A stretch of 44,184 bases of DNA from positions 1 to 44,184 of the forward strand of contig JBEGVB010000106.1 of the NCBI GenBank assembly GCA_041178545.1, read 5' to 3'. Origin of the DNA: JBEATZ01 sp041178545 (GTDB lineage Bacteria > Planctomycetota > UBA1135 > UBA2386). Shown here piece by piece: positions 8,485 to 18,513 of the stretch (position 1 is the stretch's first letter; each line of letters starts with the position of its first letter). Made by a program: the position numbers and the translations under genes. The notes under the pieces were generated by a model that saw only the letters and a list, made by a program, of their open reading frames with translations, was not told the origin of the DNA and made no database searches.

Positions 8485-8579
8485 GGCCGCGCAAGGCTAA
8501 CGAGGGACCACGGTCCTTGTCGACGGTCGCGCCGAGTCCTCGCGTCGCCCCAGGACGCGTGGCGGGTAGGATCGGTGGC
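8485..8579. promoter_or_regulatory. Divergent promoter region between cdd operon and PLP decarboxylase gene
   Basis: This 95-base interval must hold promoters for both directions. On the minus strand TAGCCT (8499-8494) is a candidate -10 for cdd. On the plus strand TAGGAT (8567-8572) lies exactly 7 bases before the GTG start at 8580, which would make that message leaderless. A small perfect dyad, GGACC-AC-GGTCC (8505-8516), lies just upstream of the cdd box and could be an operator. No convincing -35 elements are visible, so these are weak predictions. Confidence 0.4.
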
Positions 8580-9893
8580 GTGGCGGACTCCACTCCTCGA
8601 GCTCCCGATCCGGCCGTTGCGGCGGCCCTCGCCGAACTCGGCTGCCCCCACGGCCCACTGACGTTGGGCGGGACCGCGGCAACCGAGCTGGCCGCGCGGC
8701 ACGGCACGCCGCTCTACGCATTCGACGCAGCGACCCTGCGCAACCGGGTCGCGCGGGTGCGCGAGGCCATGGGCCCGCGTGTCGAGGTGCTGTACTCGCT
8801 CAAGGCCAACCCGTGTGTTGCGGTGGCTTCCCTGCTGCGGACAGCAGGCACAGGGTGCGAGATCGCGTCCCTCGGCGAGCTGGAGGTGGCGCGCGCCGCA
8901 GGGTTCGACCCGCGCGAGCTGCGCTTTGCCGGCCCCGGCAAGAGCGTGGAGGAGCTGGCGACGGCACTGGACCACGGCGTCGGTGTGTTCCACGTCGAGT
9001 GCGCGAGTGAACTGCGCGACCTCGCTTCGCTCGCCGCAAGACGCGGCACGCGTGCCAAGGTTGCACTGCGCGTGCACCCGGGCGCAGGCCCGGCCGGTTC
9101 TCGCATGCGGATGTCCGGTGCATCGAGTCGGTTCGGGATCGACGTGGCACAGGTCCCTGCACTGGTCGCGGAGACCCGTGCAACCGGGTCACTGCAGCTG
9201 GTGGGGCTCCACGTCTACGGCGGCACCCAGCTCTTCGACGCGCATTCCTTCGTGCAGCAGGCTCGGCAACTTGCGGTGCATGCCGATGCCTGGGAACGCG
9301 ACCTCGGCGTGCGACTCGACGAGCTCGACGTGGGCGGCGGGTTCGGCGTGGCAACCTTTGCCGGCGACGGTGCATTCGACCTGGATGCAGCCGCAGCAGG
9401 CCTGCGCGAGGTCGTGCAGCAGCACGACCGCCCGGGCAGGCGCTGGTTCGTGGAACTCGGCCGCTGGATCTGCGGTCCTGCAGGCGTCTACCTCACGCGC
9501 GTCATCCGGACCAAGGAATCGGGTGGCATCCGGCACGCGGTCGTCGACGGCGGCATGCACCACTGTGCTGCGGCCGCGGGAGTCGGAACCGTGCTGCGGC
9601 GGTCGGCGCTGCTGGTGGCGGCCCAGCGCCCCCTCGAATCGGGGCCCGCACAGACCGTGGGCGGCGTGCTCTGCACCCCCCAGGACCAGTTCGCGGAGTC
9701 GGTGCCGCTCCCGGAACTGCGCGAGGGCGACCTGGTGGCGGTGCTCCATGCCGGAGCCTACGGCACCACGTTCAGCCCCAACGGCTTCCTCGGCCACCCG
9801 GCTCCCGCCGAGGTGCTGGTGGAGCAGGGCAGCTCGCGGGTGGTACGGGCACGCGGAATCGCCGCGGACACCTTGCGCGGCCAGCGCTGGTGA
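8580..9893 (+). CDS. Type III PLP-dependent decarboxylase (LysA/ornithine decarboxylase fold)
   Basis: The 437-residue protein belongs to the alanine racemase-like fold III decarboxylases. The PLP lysine is in YSLKANP near residue 68. A phosphate-binding glycine run (DVGGGFG) and the tail residues CTPQD (active-site cysteine) and AYGTTFSPNGF follow. The ELGRWICGPAGVYLTRV and DGGMHH motifs resemble decarboxylases tied to secondary metabolism or exopolysaccharide loci more than housekeeping LysA, so meso-diaminopimelate decarboxylation is possible but not claimed. GTG at 8580 is chosen because it follows a TAGGAT box by 7 bases and begins just before the conserved part; upstream codons run into the cdd region. 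It overlaps the next frame by 4 bases if that gene uses its upstream GTG. Confidence 0.85.
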   Translation: MADSTPRAPDPAVAAALAELGCPHGPLTLGGTAATELAARHGTPLYAFDAATLRNRVARVREAMGPRVEVLYSLKANPCVAVASLLRTAGTGCEIASLGELEVARAAGFDPRELRFAGPGKSVEELATALDHGVGVFHVECASELRDLASLAARRGTRAKVALRVHPGAGPAGSRMRMSGASSRFGIDVAQVPALVAETRATGSLQLVGLHVYGGTQLFDAHSFVQQARQLAVHADAWERDLGVRLDELDVGGGFGVATFAGDGAFDLDAAAAGLREVVQQHDRPGRRWFVELGRWICGPAGVYLTRVIRTKESGGIRHAVVDGGMHHCAAAAGVGTVLRRSALLVAAQRPLESGPAQTVGGVLCTPQDQFAESVPLPELREGDLVAVLHAGAYGTTFSPNGFLGHPAPAEVLVEQGSSRVVRARGIAADTLRGQRW

Positions 9894-9907
9894 CCGAGAA
9901 GACGCAC

Positions 9908-10354
9908 ATGAGGCAAGGAGCCTTTTCCGCGGCGCTGGCCGCATGCTGTCTGTTTCCCGCTGCCTGCAGCCGAGAGGAGCTGGCCCAGTCCGTCGACCGT
10001 GCCAAGCAGGTGACGGCCCAGGTGGTCGACGCCGCGGCCCAGACCAAGGCGGCGCAGGAGGCGCTCGCACTGCTGTCCAACCTCGACGCCGAACTGGAGG
10101 CGATCAAGACCGGCCCGCAGGCAGAGGCCGCGCGAGCAAAGCTCGCCATCCTCGCCGTGCAAGTGGAGCAGGGCATGACCAAGCTCAAGGAACTCGGCCC
10201 GTGGCTGGACGAGGCGCTGAAACAGACCGGCGTGCGGATCGACGAGGCCCTCGCGCGGATCCGCGCCGAGATCGACGCGCTGCTGCAGGACGAGCAGGTG
10301 AAGGCGCACCTGGAGCCGGTGTTGGTCAAGCTGCGCGCCGCGCTGGGCGGCTGA
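9908..10354 (+). CDS. Small coiled-coil lipoprotein, unknown function
   Basis: The 148-residue protein begins with a lipoprotein signal (MRQGAFSAALAACCLFPAAC, lipobox FPAAC at about residue 20). The mature part is almost wholly alpha-helical with heptad-like Ala/Leu/Glu/Lys composition, so it is probably a coiled coil anchored in a membrane. The ATG at 9908 is preferred over an in-frame GTG at 9890 (which overlaps the previous stop) because it puts the signal peptide at the N terminus. GAGAAG lies upstream as a modest ribosome site. I do not recognise the family. It lies 14 bases after the PLP decarboxylase gene and ends convergent with thpR. Confidence 0.78.
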   Translation: MRQGAFSAALAACCLFPAACSREELAQSVDRAKQVTAQVVDAAAQTKAAQEALALLSNLDAELEAIKTGPQAEAARAKLAILAVQVEQGMTKLKELGPWLDEALKQTGVRIDEALARIRAEIDALLQDEQVKAHLEPVLVKLRAALGG

Positions 10355-10386
10355 CAGGCGTCAGAGGACCGGGTTGGCTGCCTGAC
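10347..10386. terminator. Possible bidirectional terminator dyad between convergent genes
   Basis: The 33-base gap between the lipoprotein gene and thpR contains an imperfect dyad, CGTCAG ... CTGACG with a loop of about 17 bases, flanked by a second partial match GGCTGAC/GTCAGCC that reaches into both stop regions. There is no T tract. Position between two convergent genes is the main support. Confidence 0.3.
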
Positions 10387-10387
10387 G

Positions 10388-10972
10388 TCAGCCGGCCGGA
10401 CGGGCCTGTGCAAGCACCTTGTACCGGTGGCCCTCGAAGTGCCGTTCCGAGGAGTAGAGGGTCACCGAAGGCACGCGGAAGGTGTGCGGCAGCACGAGGC
10501 CCTTGTGCTGCTGCATCGCCTTGGTGAGCACGGCACAGCCGCGCGGGGACCGAACGCGTGCGAGGGTGACGTGGGGCGCGAAACCGCGCTCCTCCACCTC
10601 GATGCCCAGTCCCGTGGCGAGGTCGTGGAACCTTGCGGCGAGCCGCTCGAGCGGTGCCAGGTCCCCTTTCACCCCGGCCCACACCACGCGTGGCGTGCCG
10701 CCGCGCGGGAACTGGCCGAGGCCCTCGATGGACAGCCGTACGGTTGCCAGTTCGAGCTCGCGGACGGCGCGGGCCACGGCACCGAGTTGCGCGTCCTCGA
10801 TGTCGCCGAGGAAGCAGAGCGTGAGGTGAAGTTGCTCCGCCTTCGACCAACGGCAGTCGCCGATGCCGTGCAACGGCGCAGCTGCAGCGTGCAGTTCCTG
10901 CTGCACACGCTCAGGGAGGTCCGCGGCGACGAAGCAGCGGGTGCGGCGCGGTTCGTCGGGAGAGCGTGCCAT
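10388..10972 (-). CDS. thpR: RNA 2',3'-cyclic phosphodiesterase (2'-5' RNA ligase family)
   Basis: The 194-residue protein has the two histidine-x-threonine motifs of the 2H phosphoesterase superfamily: HLTL near residue 50 and HVTL near residue 135, spaced and flanked as in ThpR/LigT (FVAADLP at the N terminus, CFLGD after the first motif). The family hydrolyses 2',3'-cyclic phosphates at RNA ends or joins tRNA halves in vitro; the cellular role is not settled. Length is typical (about 180-195). It is the last gene of a minus-strand run, 5 bases after the DUF4863-like gene, so it is probably cotranscribed with it and mogA. Confidence 0.92.
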   Translation of the reverse strand: MARSPDEPRRTRCFVAADLPERVQQELHAAAAPLHGIGDCRWSKAEQLHLTLCFLGDIEDAQLGAVARAVRELELATVRLSIEGLGQFPRGGTPRVVWAGVKGDLAPLERLAARFHDLATGLGIEVEERGFAPHVTLARVRSPRGCAVLTKAMQQHKGLVLPHTFRVPSVTLYSSERHFEGHRYKVLAQARPAG

Positions 10973-10977
10973 GCGGC

Positions 10978-11436
10978 TCAGCCCAGGAACTCGATGGCGC
11001 CGCCGGGCAGGAAGTAGAGGATGAGCATCTCGCCGCCGCTCACGGTGGGCACGTGCGTGGTGTCGGGCCCGTAGACCGTCCAGCCCGGCTCGTTGCCGTC
11101 GAACCGAGGCGTGCCCGAGCGCGCGAAGCACAGGTCGATCTCGCCGTTCGGGTGCCGGTGGCGCGGCCCTGGCTTGTCCATCAGCACCGCATCGACGCTG
11201 AAGCCGCACAGGTCCTTGGCCACGCGGCCGAACCGGATGCCGCCGGCTTCCTTGGGCAGCAGCCAGTCGGAGGCCACGGCAGCGAAGGCGGCCGTGCGCA
11301 CGGCTCCCACCAGCGGGCCGTCGAAGGGGACCGCGGCGGCAACGGCAGCCGCTCGCTCCTTCGACGTCATGTCGACGGACTTCAACTTCTCGGCAATGGG
11401 ACGCAACAACTCGACGAAGGCTTCCTTGGTGGTCAT
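10978..11436 (-). CDS. DUF4863-like cupin-type protein (p-hydroxylaminobenzoate lyase family?)
   Basis: The 152-residue protein has a cupin-like core: PRHRHPNGEIDLCFA supplies two histidines and a glutamate as a possible metal site, and a GWTVYGPDTTHVPTVSGG segment supplies a further histidine before a beta-rich end (EMLILYFLPGGAIEF). This layout recalls DUF4863, the family that includes p-hydroxylaminobenzoate lyase (PnbB). I assign the family from memory of the motif, so function stays open; no other nitroaromatic gene is nearby. It lies 10 bases downstream of mogA and 5 bases upstream of thpR. Unrelated small cupins are the main alternative. Confidence 0.7.
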   Translation of the reverse strand: MTTKEAFVELLRPIAEKLKSVDMTSKERAAAVAAAVPFDGPLVGAVRTAAFAAVASDWLLPKEAGGIRFGRVAKDLCGFSVDAVLMDKPGPRHRHPNGEIDLCFARSGTPRFDGNEPGWTVYGPDTTHVPTVSGGEMLILYFLPGGAIEFLG

Positions 11437-11446
11437 GGCTGGGAAC

Positions 11447-11980
11447 TCACTTGGACTTGGGCCGGAACACCTGGACTATGGCAGGGTTGCCCTCCAGGTA
11501 CGGGCCGCCGACCAGGTCGATGCAGTAGGGCACTGCCGGGAACACGGCATCGAGACAGACACGGATCGACGAGGGCTTGCCCGGAAGCGTGATGACGAGC
11601 GCCTTGCCGCACAAGGCAGCCGTCTGCCGGGAGAGGATGGCGGTCGGCACGCCCGCGGCGAGGCTCGCTGCCCGCATGCGCTCGCCGAAGCCGGGCAGTT
11701 CCTTCTCGCACACGTCGCGGATCGCCTCGGGCGTCACGTCGCGCAGCGCAGGGCCGGTCCCGCCGGTGGTGCACACGAGGCAGCAGCCCGAGGCGGCCAT
11801 GGCGCGGATCGCCTCGGCGATGAGTGGGCGCTCGTCTGGGACCACGCGCTTCTCGTAGGTACACGGCGTGGCGAGGTAGTCGCGCAACGCGGCCTCGATG
11901 GCGGGGCCCGACTCGTCCTCGTACACGCCCTGGCTCGCGCGGTCGGAGATGGTCAGGATGCCGATGCGTGGCTCGCTCAC
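11447..11980 (-). CDS. mogA: Molybdopterin adenylyltransferase (MogA/MoaB family)
   Basis: The 177-residue protein activates molybdopterin by adenylation before molybdenum insertion. Motifs are ILTISDRAS at the N terminus, TTGGTGPALRDVTPEAI near residue 80 (the signature GGTG-x-RDVTP) and LPGKPSSIRVCLD near 135, matching MogA better than the shorter MoaB. Length fits (about 170-195). The start is a GTG; the frame continues upstream into rluA without protein similarity. A TATGCT box at 11992-11987 sits 6 bases before the GTG and could be a -10 for a leaderless message. No other molybdenum cofactor gene is in the window. Confidence 0.92.
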   Translation of the reverse strand: MSEPRIGILTISDRASQGVYEDESGPAIEAALRDYLATPCTYEKRVVPDERPLIAEAIRAMAASGCCLVCTTGGTGPALRDVTPEAIRDVCEKELPGFGERMRAASLAAGVPTAILSRQTAALCGKALVITLPGKPSSIRVCLDAVFPAVPYCIDLVGGPYLEGNPAIVQVFRPKSK

Positions 11981-11986
11981 GCCCGC

Positions 11987-11992
11987 AGCATA
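11987..11992 (-). promoter_or_regulatory. Candidate -10 box for mogA
   Basis: TATGCT on the minus strand lies 6 bases upstream of the GTG start of mogA, inside the 31-base gap after the RluA-family gene. That spacing would start transcription at or next to the start codon. No -35 was recognised. It may be fortuitous, since the gene could also be read from the upstream rluA transcript. Confidence 0.3.
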
Positions 11993-12011
11993 GGCCACGG
12001 CAGGCGCACGC

Positions 12012-12986
12012 TCACGCGTCCGGGGCCCCGGACCGCAACGATTCCAGCACGGCAGCGAAGTCCTGCGGAACCGGCAGGCGGAACTGCAGTTCCTTGCCGA
12101 GCTCGGGGTGGACGAACCCGAGTTCGGCTGCGTGGAGGAGGATCCGCGGCGCCGCCAGCACCGGGCCACGGTGTTCGCGCACGTAACCGCGCTCGCCGAG
12201 CAGCATGTGGCCTGCCTCGGCCAGGTGGATGCGGATCTGGTGCGTCCTGCCGGTCTCGAGTCGGCACGCAACGAGCGTGGCGCCGCGCAACCGCTCCACC
12301 ACCTCCACGTGGGTGACGGCCTCCTTGCCGAAACGCTCGCCCGCCACGCTGCCGCGCAACCCGTCGCCCCGGTCGTCCGCGAGGTGGCTGCGCACCGTCT
12401 GCGGGCGCACGTCGCCGTGGGCCAGGGCGAGGTAGCGACGGTGCACGGAGTGCCTCCGCAGCTGGTGGACGAGGCGTCCCTCCGCCAGCTCGTTGCGTGC
12501 GAACACGAGCAGTCCCGAGGTGTCGCGGTCCAGACGGTGCACGACGCGCACGCCTGCCCCCACGCGCGTGGCGAGCCTCGCAGCAAGTCGCACGTCGAGG
12601 CTGTCGCGCTCGTCACCCCACGGGACGGTGTTGACCCCGGCAGGCTTGTCCACCACCACCACGTGGCGGTCGAGGTGCACGATGCGCGACTCCTCGAGCG
12701 CGGGAGCTGCTGCCCGCACACGGTCACCGGACGCAGGCACCGCAGCCGCACCCCCGAAGCCGGCAAGCCGCAGCTCGAGCCGCTGCCCTGCGCGCACGGC
12801 ACTGCCCGGGTCCCTGCACGGCACACCGTCGACGGCCACCTTGCCGCGCGCAACGAGGTCGCGCAGCACGGCCCAGCTCAGCTGCGGTCGATGGCACCTC
12901 AGCACCCGGTCGAGACGGTCCTGCGGCGCGCCTTGGAGCACACCAGCGTCCACCTCGAAGACGCCGTCGCGCGGGTCTGCAGCCAT
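12012..12986 (-). CDS. RluA-family RNA pseudouridine synthase
   Basis: The 324-residue protein has an N-terminal S4-like RNA-binding segment (about residues 20-75: LDRVLRC ... VARGKVAVDGVPC) and a pseudouridine synthase domain. The catalytic aspartate is in HRLDRDTSG near residue 152, followed by HRRYLALAHG and the C-terminal RTHQIRIHLAEAGH motif. It isomerises uridine in rRNA or tRNA; the exact site (RluA, RluC or RluD type) cannot be read from sequence. It starts 18 bases after the sdhB stop and is followed by mogA. Confidence 0.94.
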   Translation of the reverse strand: MAADPRDGVFEVDAGVLQGAPQDRLDRVLRCHRPQLSWAVLRDLVARGKVAVDGVPCRDPGSAVRAGQRLELRLAGFGGAAAVPASGDRVRAAAPALEESRIVHLDRHVVVVDKPAGVNTVPWGDERDSLDVRLAARLATRVGAGVRVVHRLDRDTSGLLVFARNELAEGRLVHQLRRHSVHRRYLALAHGDVRPQTVRSHLADDRGDGLRGSVAGERFGKEAVTHVEVVERLRGATLVACRLETGRTHQIRIHLAEAGHMLLGERGYVREHRGPVLAAPRILLHAAELGFVHPELGKELQFRLPVPQDFAAVLESLRSGAPDA

Positions 12987-13004
12987 GGCCGCGCGCGACC
13001 CCGA

Positions 13005-13802
13005 CTAGCCCGGCCCGCTGATCAGCTTGCCGGACGGCGGTTCCTCGACCACCTTGGCCCGCAGGTACTCGCGGTTCATCTCCGCGATGACGCGCACGGG
13101 GATCTCCTTCGGGCAGGCGGCCTCGCACTCGTACTGGTTGGTGCAGTTGCCGAAGCCTTCCTTGTCCATCGCCGCCACCAGGTTGCGGGCGCGGCGCTCG
13201 CGCTCGACGCGACCCTGGGGCAGGTGCACGAAGTGGGAGACCTTGGCGCCGACGAACAGCATGGCAGAGGCGTTCTTGCACGCAGCCACGCAGGCGCCGC
13301 AGCCGATGCAGGTGGCTGCGTCAAATGCCTTGTCGGCATCGTCCTTGTTGACCGGGATCGAGTGGGCGTCGGGCGCCGAGCCGGTGTTGACCGAGACGTA
13401 CGCGCCTGCCTGGACCACGCGATCAAAGGCTGAGCGGTTGACCATCAGGTCCTTGACCACCGGGAAGGCCTTGGCGCGCCAGGGCTCGATGTAGATCTCC
13501 TGGCCGTCCTTGAAGCTGCGCATGTGCAGCTGGCAGGTGGTCGTGCCGCGCTCGGGGCCGTGGGGCAGCCCGTTGATGGCCATGCCGCACGAGCCGCAGA
13601 TTCCCTCACGACAGTCGTGGTCGAAGGCCACGGGCTCCTCGCCCTTGAGGGTGAGTTGTTCGTTGAGCACGTCCAGCATCTCGAGGAAGGACATGTCGGG
13701 AGACACGCCGTCGAGGTCGTAGGCAACCATGCGGCCGTCGCCGTGCGGGTTGTCCTTGGTGGAGGGCTTGCTCTGGCGCCAGATGTGGAGTTTGAGCTTC
13801 AT
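13005..13802 (-). CDS. sdhB: Succinate dehydrogenase/fumarate reductase iron-sulfur subunit
   Basis: The 265-residue protein carries the electron-transfer clusters. The 2Fe-2S site is CREGICGSCGM near residue 65 with a further Cys in TTTCQLH. The 4Fe-4S and 3Fe-4S sites are CIGCGACVAACKN near residue 165 and CEAACPKEIPV near 225. It passes electrons from SdhA to quinone at SdhC. It starts 8 bases after the sdhA stop. The frame is open upstream over sdhA, but MKLKLHIWRQ is the proper N terminus of this family. It belongs to the class B type, like Bacteroidetes/Bacillus-style complexes with a single membrane subunit. Confidence 0.97.
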   Translation of the reverse strand: MKLKLHIWRQSKPSTKDNPHGDGRMVAYDLDGVSPDMSFLEMLDVLNEQLTLKGEEPVAFDHDCREGICGSCGMAINGLPHGPERGTTTCQLHMRSFKDGQEIYIEPWRAKAFPVVKDLMVNRSAFDRVVQAGAYVSVNTGSAPDAHSIPVNKDDADKAFDAATCIGCGACVAACKNASAMLFVGAKVSHFVHLPQGRVERERRARNLVAAMDKEGFGNCTNQYECEAACPKEIPVRVIAEMNREYLRAKVVEEPPSGKLISGPG

Positions 13803-13810
13803 GGCCTGGG

Positions 13811-15720
<1,910 letters not shown>

Positions 15721-15724
<4 letters not shown>

Positions 15725-16398
15725 CGGACCATCCCCGAGAGCACTGCGACCGGGATGAAGATGTTTCCGCCGGCGACGGCTGCGGCGAGCAGCCAGCCGA
15801 GGCGCTTGACCATGGGCGTGTAGCGTCCGTGGTGGATGCCGAGGGTCTGCATCAGGCTCTGGAAGCCGTGCGACAGGTGGAAGAACAGCATGAGCTGGAA
15901 GGCGATGTACACCCCGCTGATGGCAGGGTTGGAGAAGCTCTTGACCACCATGGCGTACACGTCGTGCTGGCCGTCTGGAGTGCGCAGCGCGTGGTGCTCG
16001 GGGTTGGTCACCCCCAGCGTGAAGTGCAACAGGTGGTACACCACGAAGCCGAGCAGGCTGAGGCCCGACAGCACCATGGAGCGCGAGGCCCAGGTGGCCT
16101 TCATGGTGTCCTCGTAGGCGTAGCGAACCGGACGCGCTGCGCGGTTGGCGCGCGTGAGCCGGATCGCGGTGACCACGTGGAGCACGAACACCGCGGCAAG
16201 GCCGATGCGGGCGAACCAGAGCACGGGGCCCAGGTTCTTGAGCATGAGCGCGTATCCGTTGAGCTTCTCGGCGCCTGCGAAGATCTGCAGGTTGCCGAGG
16301 AGGTGCGCGATGACGAACAGGTAGAGCAGCAGGCCGGTGACCGCCATGGTCACCTTGCCGCCGATCGACGACCGCCAGAAGGAGGAGATCCAGGACAT
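15721..16398 (-). CDS. sdhC: Succinate dehydrogenase cytochrome b subunit (class B, single membrane anchor)
   Basis: The 225-residue protein is the membrane anchor of the complex. About five transmembrane helices can be traced. Haem-ligand candidate histidines occur in VIAHLLGN (near 30), FVLHVVTA (near 75), YHLLHFTLG (near 123) and FFHLSHGFQS (near 173), matching the two-haem cytochrome b558 plan. It is first in the sdhCAB operon, with no sdhD, as expected for class B enzymes. A possible promoter with TTGCAA and CATCCT spaced by 17 lies just upstream. Confidence 0.95.
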
Positions 16399-16413
16399 CG
16401 TACGAGGGGGCGA

Positions 16414-16442
16414 AGGATGGAAGTCCGTTCGACCGTTTGCAA
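16414..16442 (-). promoter_or_regulatory. Candidate sigma-70-type promoter of sdhCAB
   Basis: On the minus strand TTGCAA (16442-16437) and CATCCT (16419-16414) are separated by 17 bases, with the predicted start about 10 bases upstream of the sdhC ATG. Matches to TTGACA and TATAAT are only partial (4/6 and 3/6). The 68-base gap after the hydrolase gene is the natural place for an sdh promoter. Confidence 0.35.
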
Positions 16443-16466
16443 CAACCCGGATGCCCGGCGCAGATT

Positions 16467-17324
16467 TCAGTCAGCGAAACAAGCGTTCTTCAGGAAGTGC
16501 AACACCTGCCGGATCGTGGCGGTGGCATTGGCGATCGCCGTGTGGCCGTGGGCCACCAAGACGGTGGGATGGGGCTCGGGCAGCGTCGCCTCGACGACGC
16601 GCACGGTGCCGTCGTCGGCGCCGGGCAGGTCCTCCGAACCCATGAACAACCAGGCCCGCGACCCTGCGATGGCCCCCATGGCCGGGCCCGTCGGCAGTGG
16701 CTGCTGGTGGAATGGGTCGCCCGGACGGAGTTGGAGCGCGGCCTGCTCCCCCATCGCCAGCCGGAACGGCCACCACCGACACCGCAGCTCGGCCAGCAAC
16801 GCCCCTCGGTGCGGGGTGGCCACGAACACGCACCGCGTCGGCAACGGGTCCTCCTGCGTGCGGGTCCGCAGCCACTGCTGGATGACGAGACCGCCCATCG
16901 AGTGGCCGACGAGGTGCAGTTCCACCGGGGCCGGGCCCTGCGCCACGGCACGCACGACCGCCACCCCGAGACGGCCTGCATGCTCCTCGATCCGCGCCTG
17001 CGTGCTCGGGTAGTCGAACGCGAGCACCTCGTAGCCGTGCGCCTCGAGCGCGCGCTGCATGCGGCCGAGGGAGGCGGAGGAGCGCCACAGTCCGTGCACG
17101 AGCACCACGAGTCGACGCGCACCGTCCGATGGCGCAGCGAGCGTCGCATCGCGTTCCATGGTGCCGGCGCTGACCGCAAGGTCGAAGGGCAGCGAGGGCT
17201 GCATCCCGGACAGCACGCTGGTGCCGTAGACACCCACGACAAGCAGGCCCGCGAGCGCGGTCAGTGCTGCGCCGCGCACGCGTCTGCGCGGGGCCGGCTC
17301 AGCCTGCGGTTGGTGCTGCACCAT
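16467..17324 (-). CDS. Membrane-anchored alpha/beta hydrolase (lipase/esterase-like)
   Basis: The 285-residue protein has one N-terminal transmembrane or signal-anchor segment (about residues 18-38, ALTALAGLLVVGVYG). An alpha/beta hydrolase domain follows: oxyanion motif VHGLWRSS near residue 80, nucleophile Ser in GHSMGG near 140, VFVATPHRGA near 168, an acidic region DLPGADDGTV, and a histidine in VLVAHGHTAI near 260. The GHSMGG and TPHRG motifs resemble PGAP1/LipA-like lipases. Substrate is unknown. ATG at 17324 is chosen since it gives the smaller overlap (26 bases) with the MiaE-like gene; ATG at 17354 is the alternative. It lies upstream of sdhC on the same strand. Confidence 0.82.
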   Translation of the reverse strand: MVQHQPQAEPAPRRRVRGAALTALAGLLVVGVYGTSVLSGMQPSLPFDLAVSAGTMERDATLAAPSDGARRLVVLVHGLWRSSASLGRMQRALEAHGYEVLAFDYPSTQARIEEHAGRLGVAVVRAVAQGPAPVELHLVGHSMGGLVIQQWLRTRTQEDPLPTRCVFVATPHRGALLAELRCRWWPFRLAMGEQAALQLRPGDPFHQQPLPTGPAMGAIAGSRAWLFMGSEDLPGADDGTVRVVEATLPEPHPTVLVAHGHTAIANATATIRQVLHFLKNACFAD

Positions 17325-17964
17325 CGGCGGTGGCGCCCAGCGTACCAGAGCCACCGTGCAACCGCGGCAGGAACGGCAGCGTGCCCAGCACCCGTGCCTC
17401 GTGGGCGGCGATCCGCGCCCAGCTCTCCAGCACGCGCTCCCTGCCGAACATTCCCTCGGCGATCTCGAGGTAGTCGCCGTGGTGGCGCTCCTCGGCCTCC
17501 ACCAGTCCGTCGTAGAAGTCGGCTGCTGCCACGTCGCGCCCGCGCAGGGCTGCCGCGAGGAGCGCCATGCGTTCGTGGGAGCGCGACTCGATCACGGCCG
17601 ACACGACCAACTCGTCGAGCAGCCGGGCAGGCATGTGCGCGCTGCGTGCCGACTTGAGCGCGTCGGCATAGGGCGACGGCGCCTGCTGGCCGAGCTCGAT
17701 GCCGCGGTCCTGCAGGATGCGCAGCGTGCGCTCGAAGTGGACCAGTTCCTCGCGTGCGAGCTGCGACAGCGACTTCTGCCACGCAGGCACACTGGGGATG
17801 CGGAAGAGGAAGGAACTGGCGGAGGCAGCAGCCTTCTTCTCCAGGTGGGCCTGCTCCACCAGCAATTCATGGAGGTGCGGCACCACTGCTTCCGCCCAGC
17901 AGGCAGGCGTGGCAGCGTGCAGCCGGCAGGACGCGACGAGGGTCCCGGCTCCCATCGGGTTCAC
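17299..17964 (-). CDS. miaE: tRNA 2-methylthio-N6-isopentenyladenosine-37 hydroxylase (MiaE-like)
   Basis: The 221-residue protein is a ferritin-like di-iron helical protein. The iron-ligand pattern is visible: EQAHLEKKAA (near 37), REELVHFE (near 70), ESRSHER (near 124) and EAEERHHGDYL (near 150), which match the E...ExxH pair of MiaE. MiaE hydroxylates the isopentenyl group of ms2i6A at tRNA position 37. The partner enzymes MiaA/MiaB are not in the window. It overlaps the preceding lipoprotein gene by 4 bases and the following hydrolase gene by 26. A generic ferritin-like di-iron protein is the alternative, but motif order favours MiaE. Confidence 0.85.
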   Translation of the reverse strand: MNPMGAGTLVASCRLHAATPACWAEAVVPHLHELLVEQAHLEKKAAASASSFLFRIPSVPAWQKSLSQLAREELVHFERTLRILQDRGIELGQQAPSPYADALKSARSAHMPARLLDELVVSAVIESRSHERMALLAAALRGRDVAAADFYDGLVEAEERHHGDYLEIAEGMFGRERVLESWARIAAHEARVLGTLPFLPRLHGGSGTLGATADGAAPTAG

Positions 17965-18410
17965 TGCGTGGCGCCGCGACGGGCGACGAGTGCCGGCACG
18001 AACTCGGGGTCCACCACGTAGCTCACCCCGCGCTGGATCTGCTGGACTGCGATCACCACCTTCTCGTGCCGCAGGACCAGTTCGGGGAACGCGGCCTCCA
18101 CCGTGGTGGCCAGTGCCGCCACGACCTCGCCCTCACCTGGCTTGATCAAGGTGATGCGGATGGTCACCGAGTCTCCTTCCGTCACCGTGTCGCGCAGCGT
18201 GGCCACGTATCCCGAGGTCGGGACCCGGAACTGCGCGCACATGCCGGGCAACCGGTCCTCGAGGCCGCGCCGCACCTCCACTGGAGGTCCGTCGTAGCCC
18301 GGCTGGCGCTGGAAGAACGGCAGTGGCTCGGGGCCGCCCCCGCAGGAGACGAGGAGGACCCACGCAAGGGCGCTGATCGAGTTGCGGGACTGGGTTCGTG
18401 GCGTCGACAA
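17961..18410 (-). CDS. Lipoprotein of unknown function
   Basis: Starting at TTG 18410 gives a 149-residue protein with a signal peptide and lipobox (SALAWVLLVSC, Cys near residue 23). The frame is open to an ATG at 18542, but that would put 44 Pro/Arg-rich residues in front of the signal peptide. A purine-rich GAGAGAG lies about 5 bases before the TTG. The mature part is beta-rich with DSVTIRITLIKPGEGEV and YVVDPEFVPALV and no known domain that I recognise. It overlaps miaE by 4 bases, so it may be translated with it. The start is uncertain. Confidence 0.65.
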   Translation of the reverse strand: MSTPRTQSRNSISALAWVLLVSCGGGPEPLPFFQRQPGYDGPPVEVRRGLEDRLPGMCAQFRVPTSGYVATLRDTVTEGDSVTIRITLIKPGEGEVVAALATTVEAAFPELVLRHEKVVIAVQQIQRGVSYVVDPEFVPALVARRGATQ

Positions 18411-18495
18411 AGGACTCTCTCTGGGACCTGGCTCCGGGCGGAGGAACCGGGCCAAGGGGGGAACATCATGCCGCGCTGCAGCAAGTGGTTCCAGC

Positions 18496-18513
18496 GGCTC
18501 CGGGGTTGGAGCC
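18496..18513 (-). repeat. Hairpin in the 192-base gap after the VWA gene
   Basis: The gap 18411-18602 between the VWA gene and the downstream lipoprotein gene contains a perfect dyad GGCTCC-GGGGTT-GGAGCC. No T tract follows, so a simple intrinsic terminator is unlikely. It could be an attenuator or the base of a longer structured leader. Nothing else was recognised in the gap. Confidence 0.35.

Noticed and set aside
8563..8582. Ribosome binding site that would decide the GTG 8580 start
   Set aside because: The purine stretch is better read as a -10 (TAGGAT) at 8567; no good SD is spaced properly.
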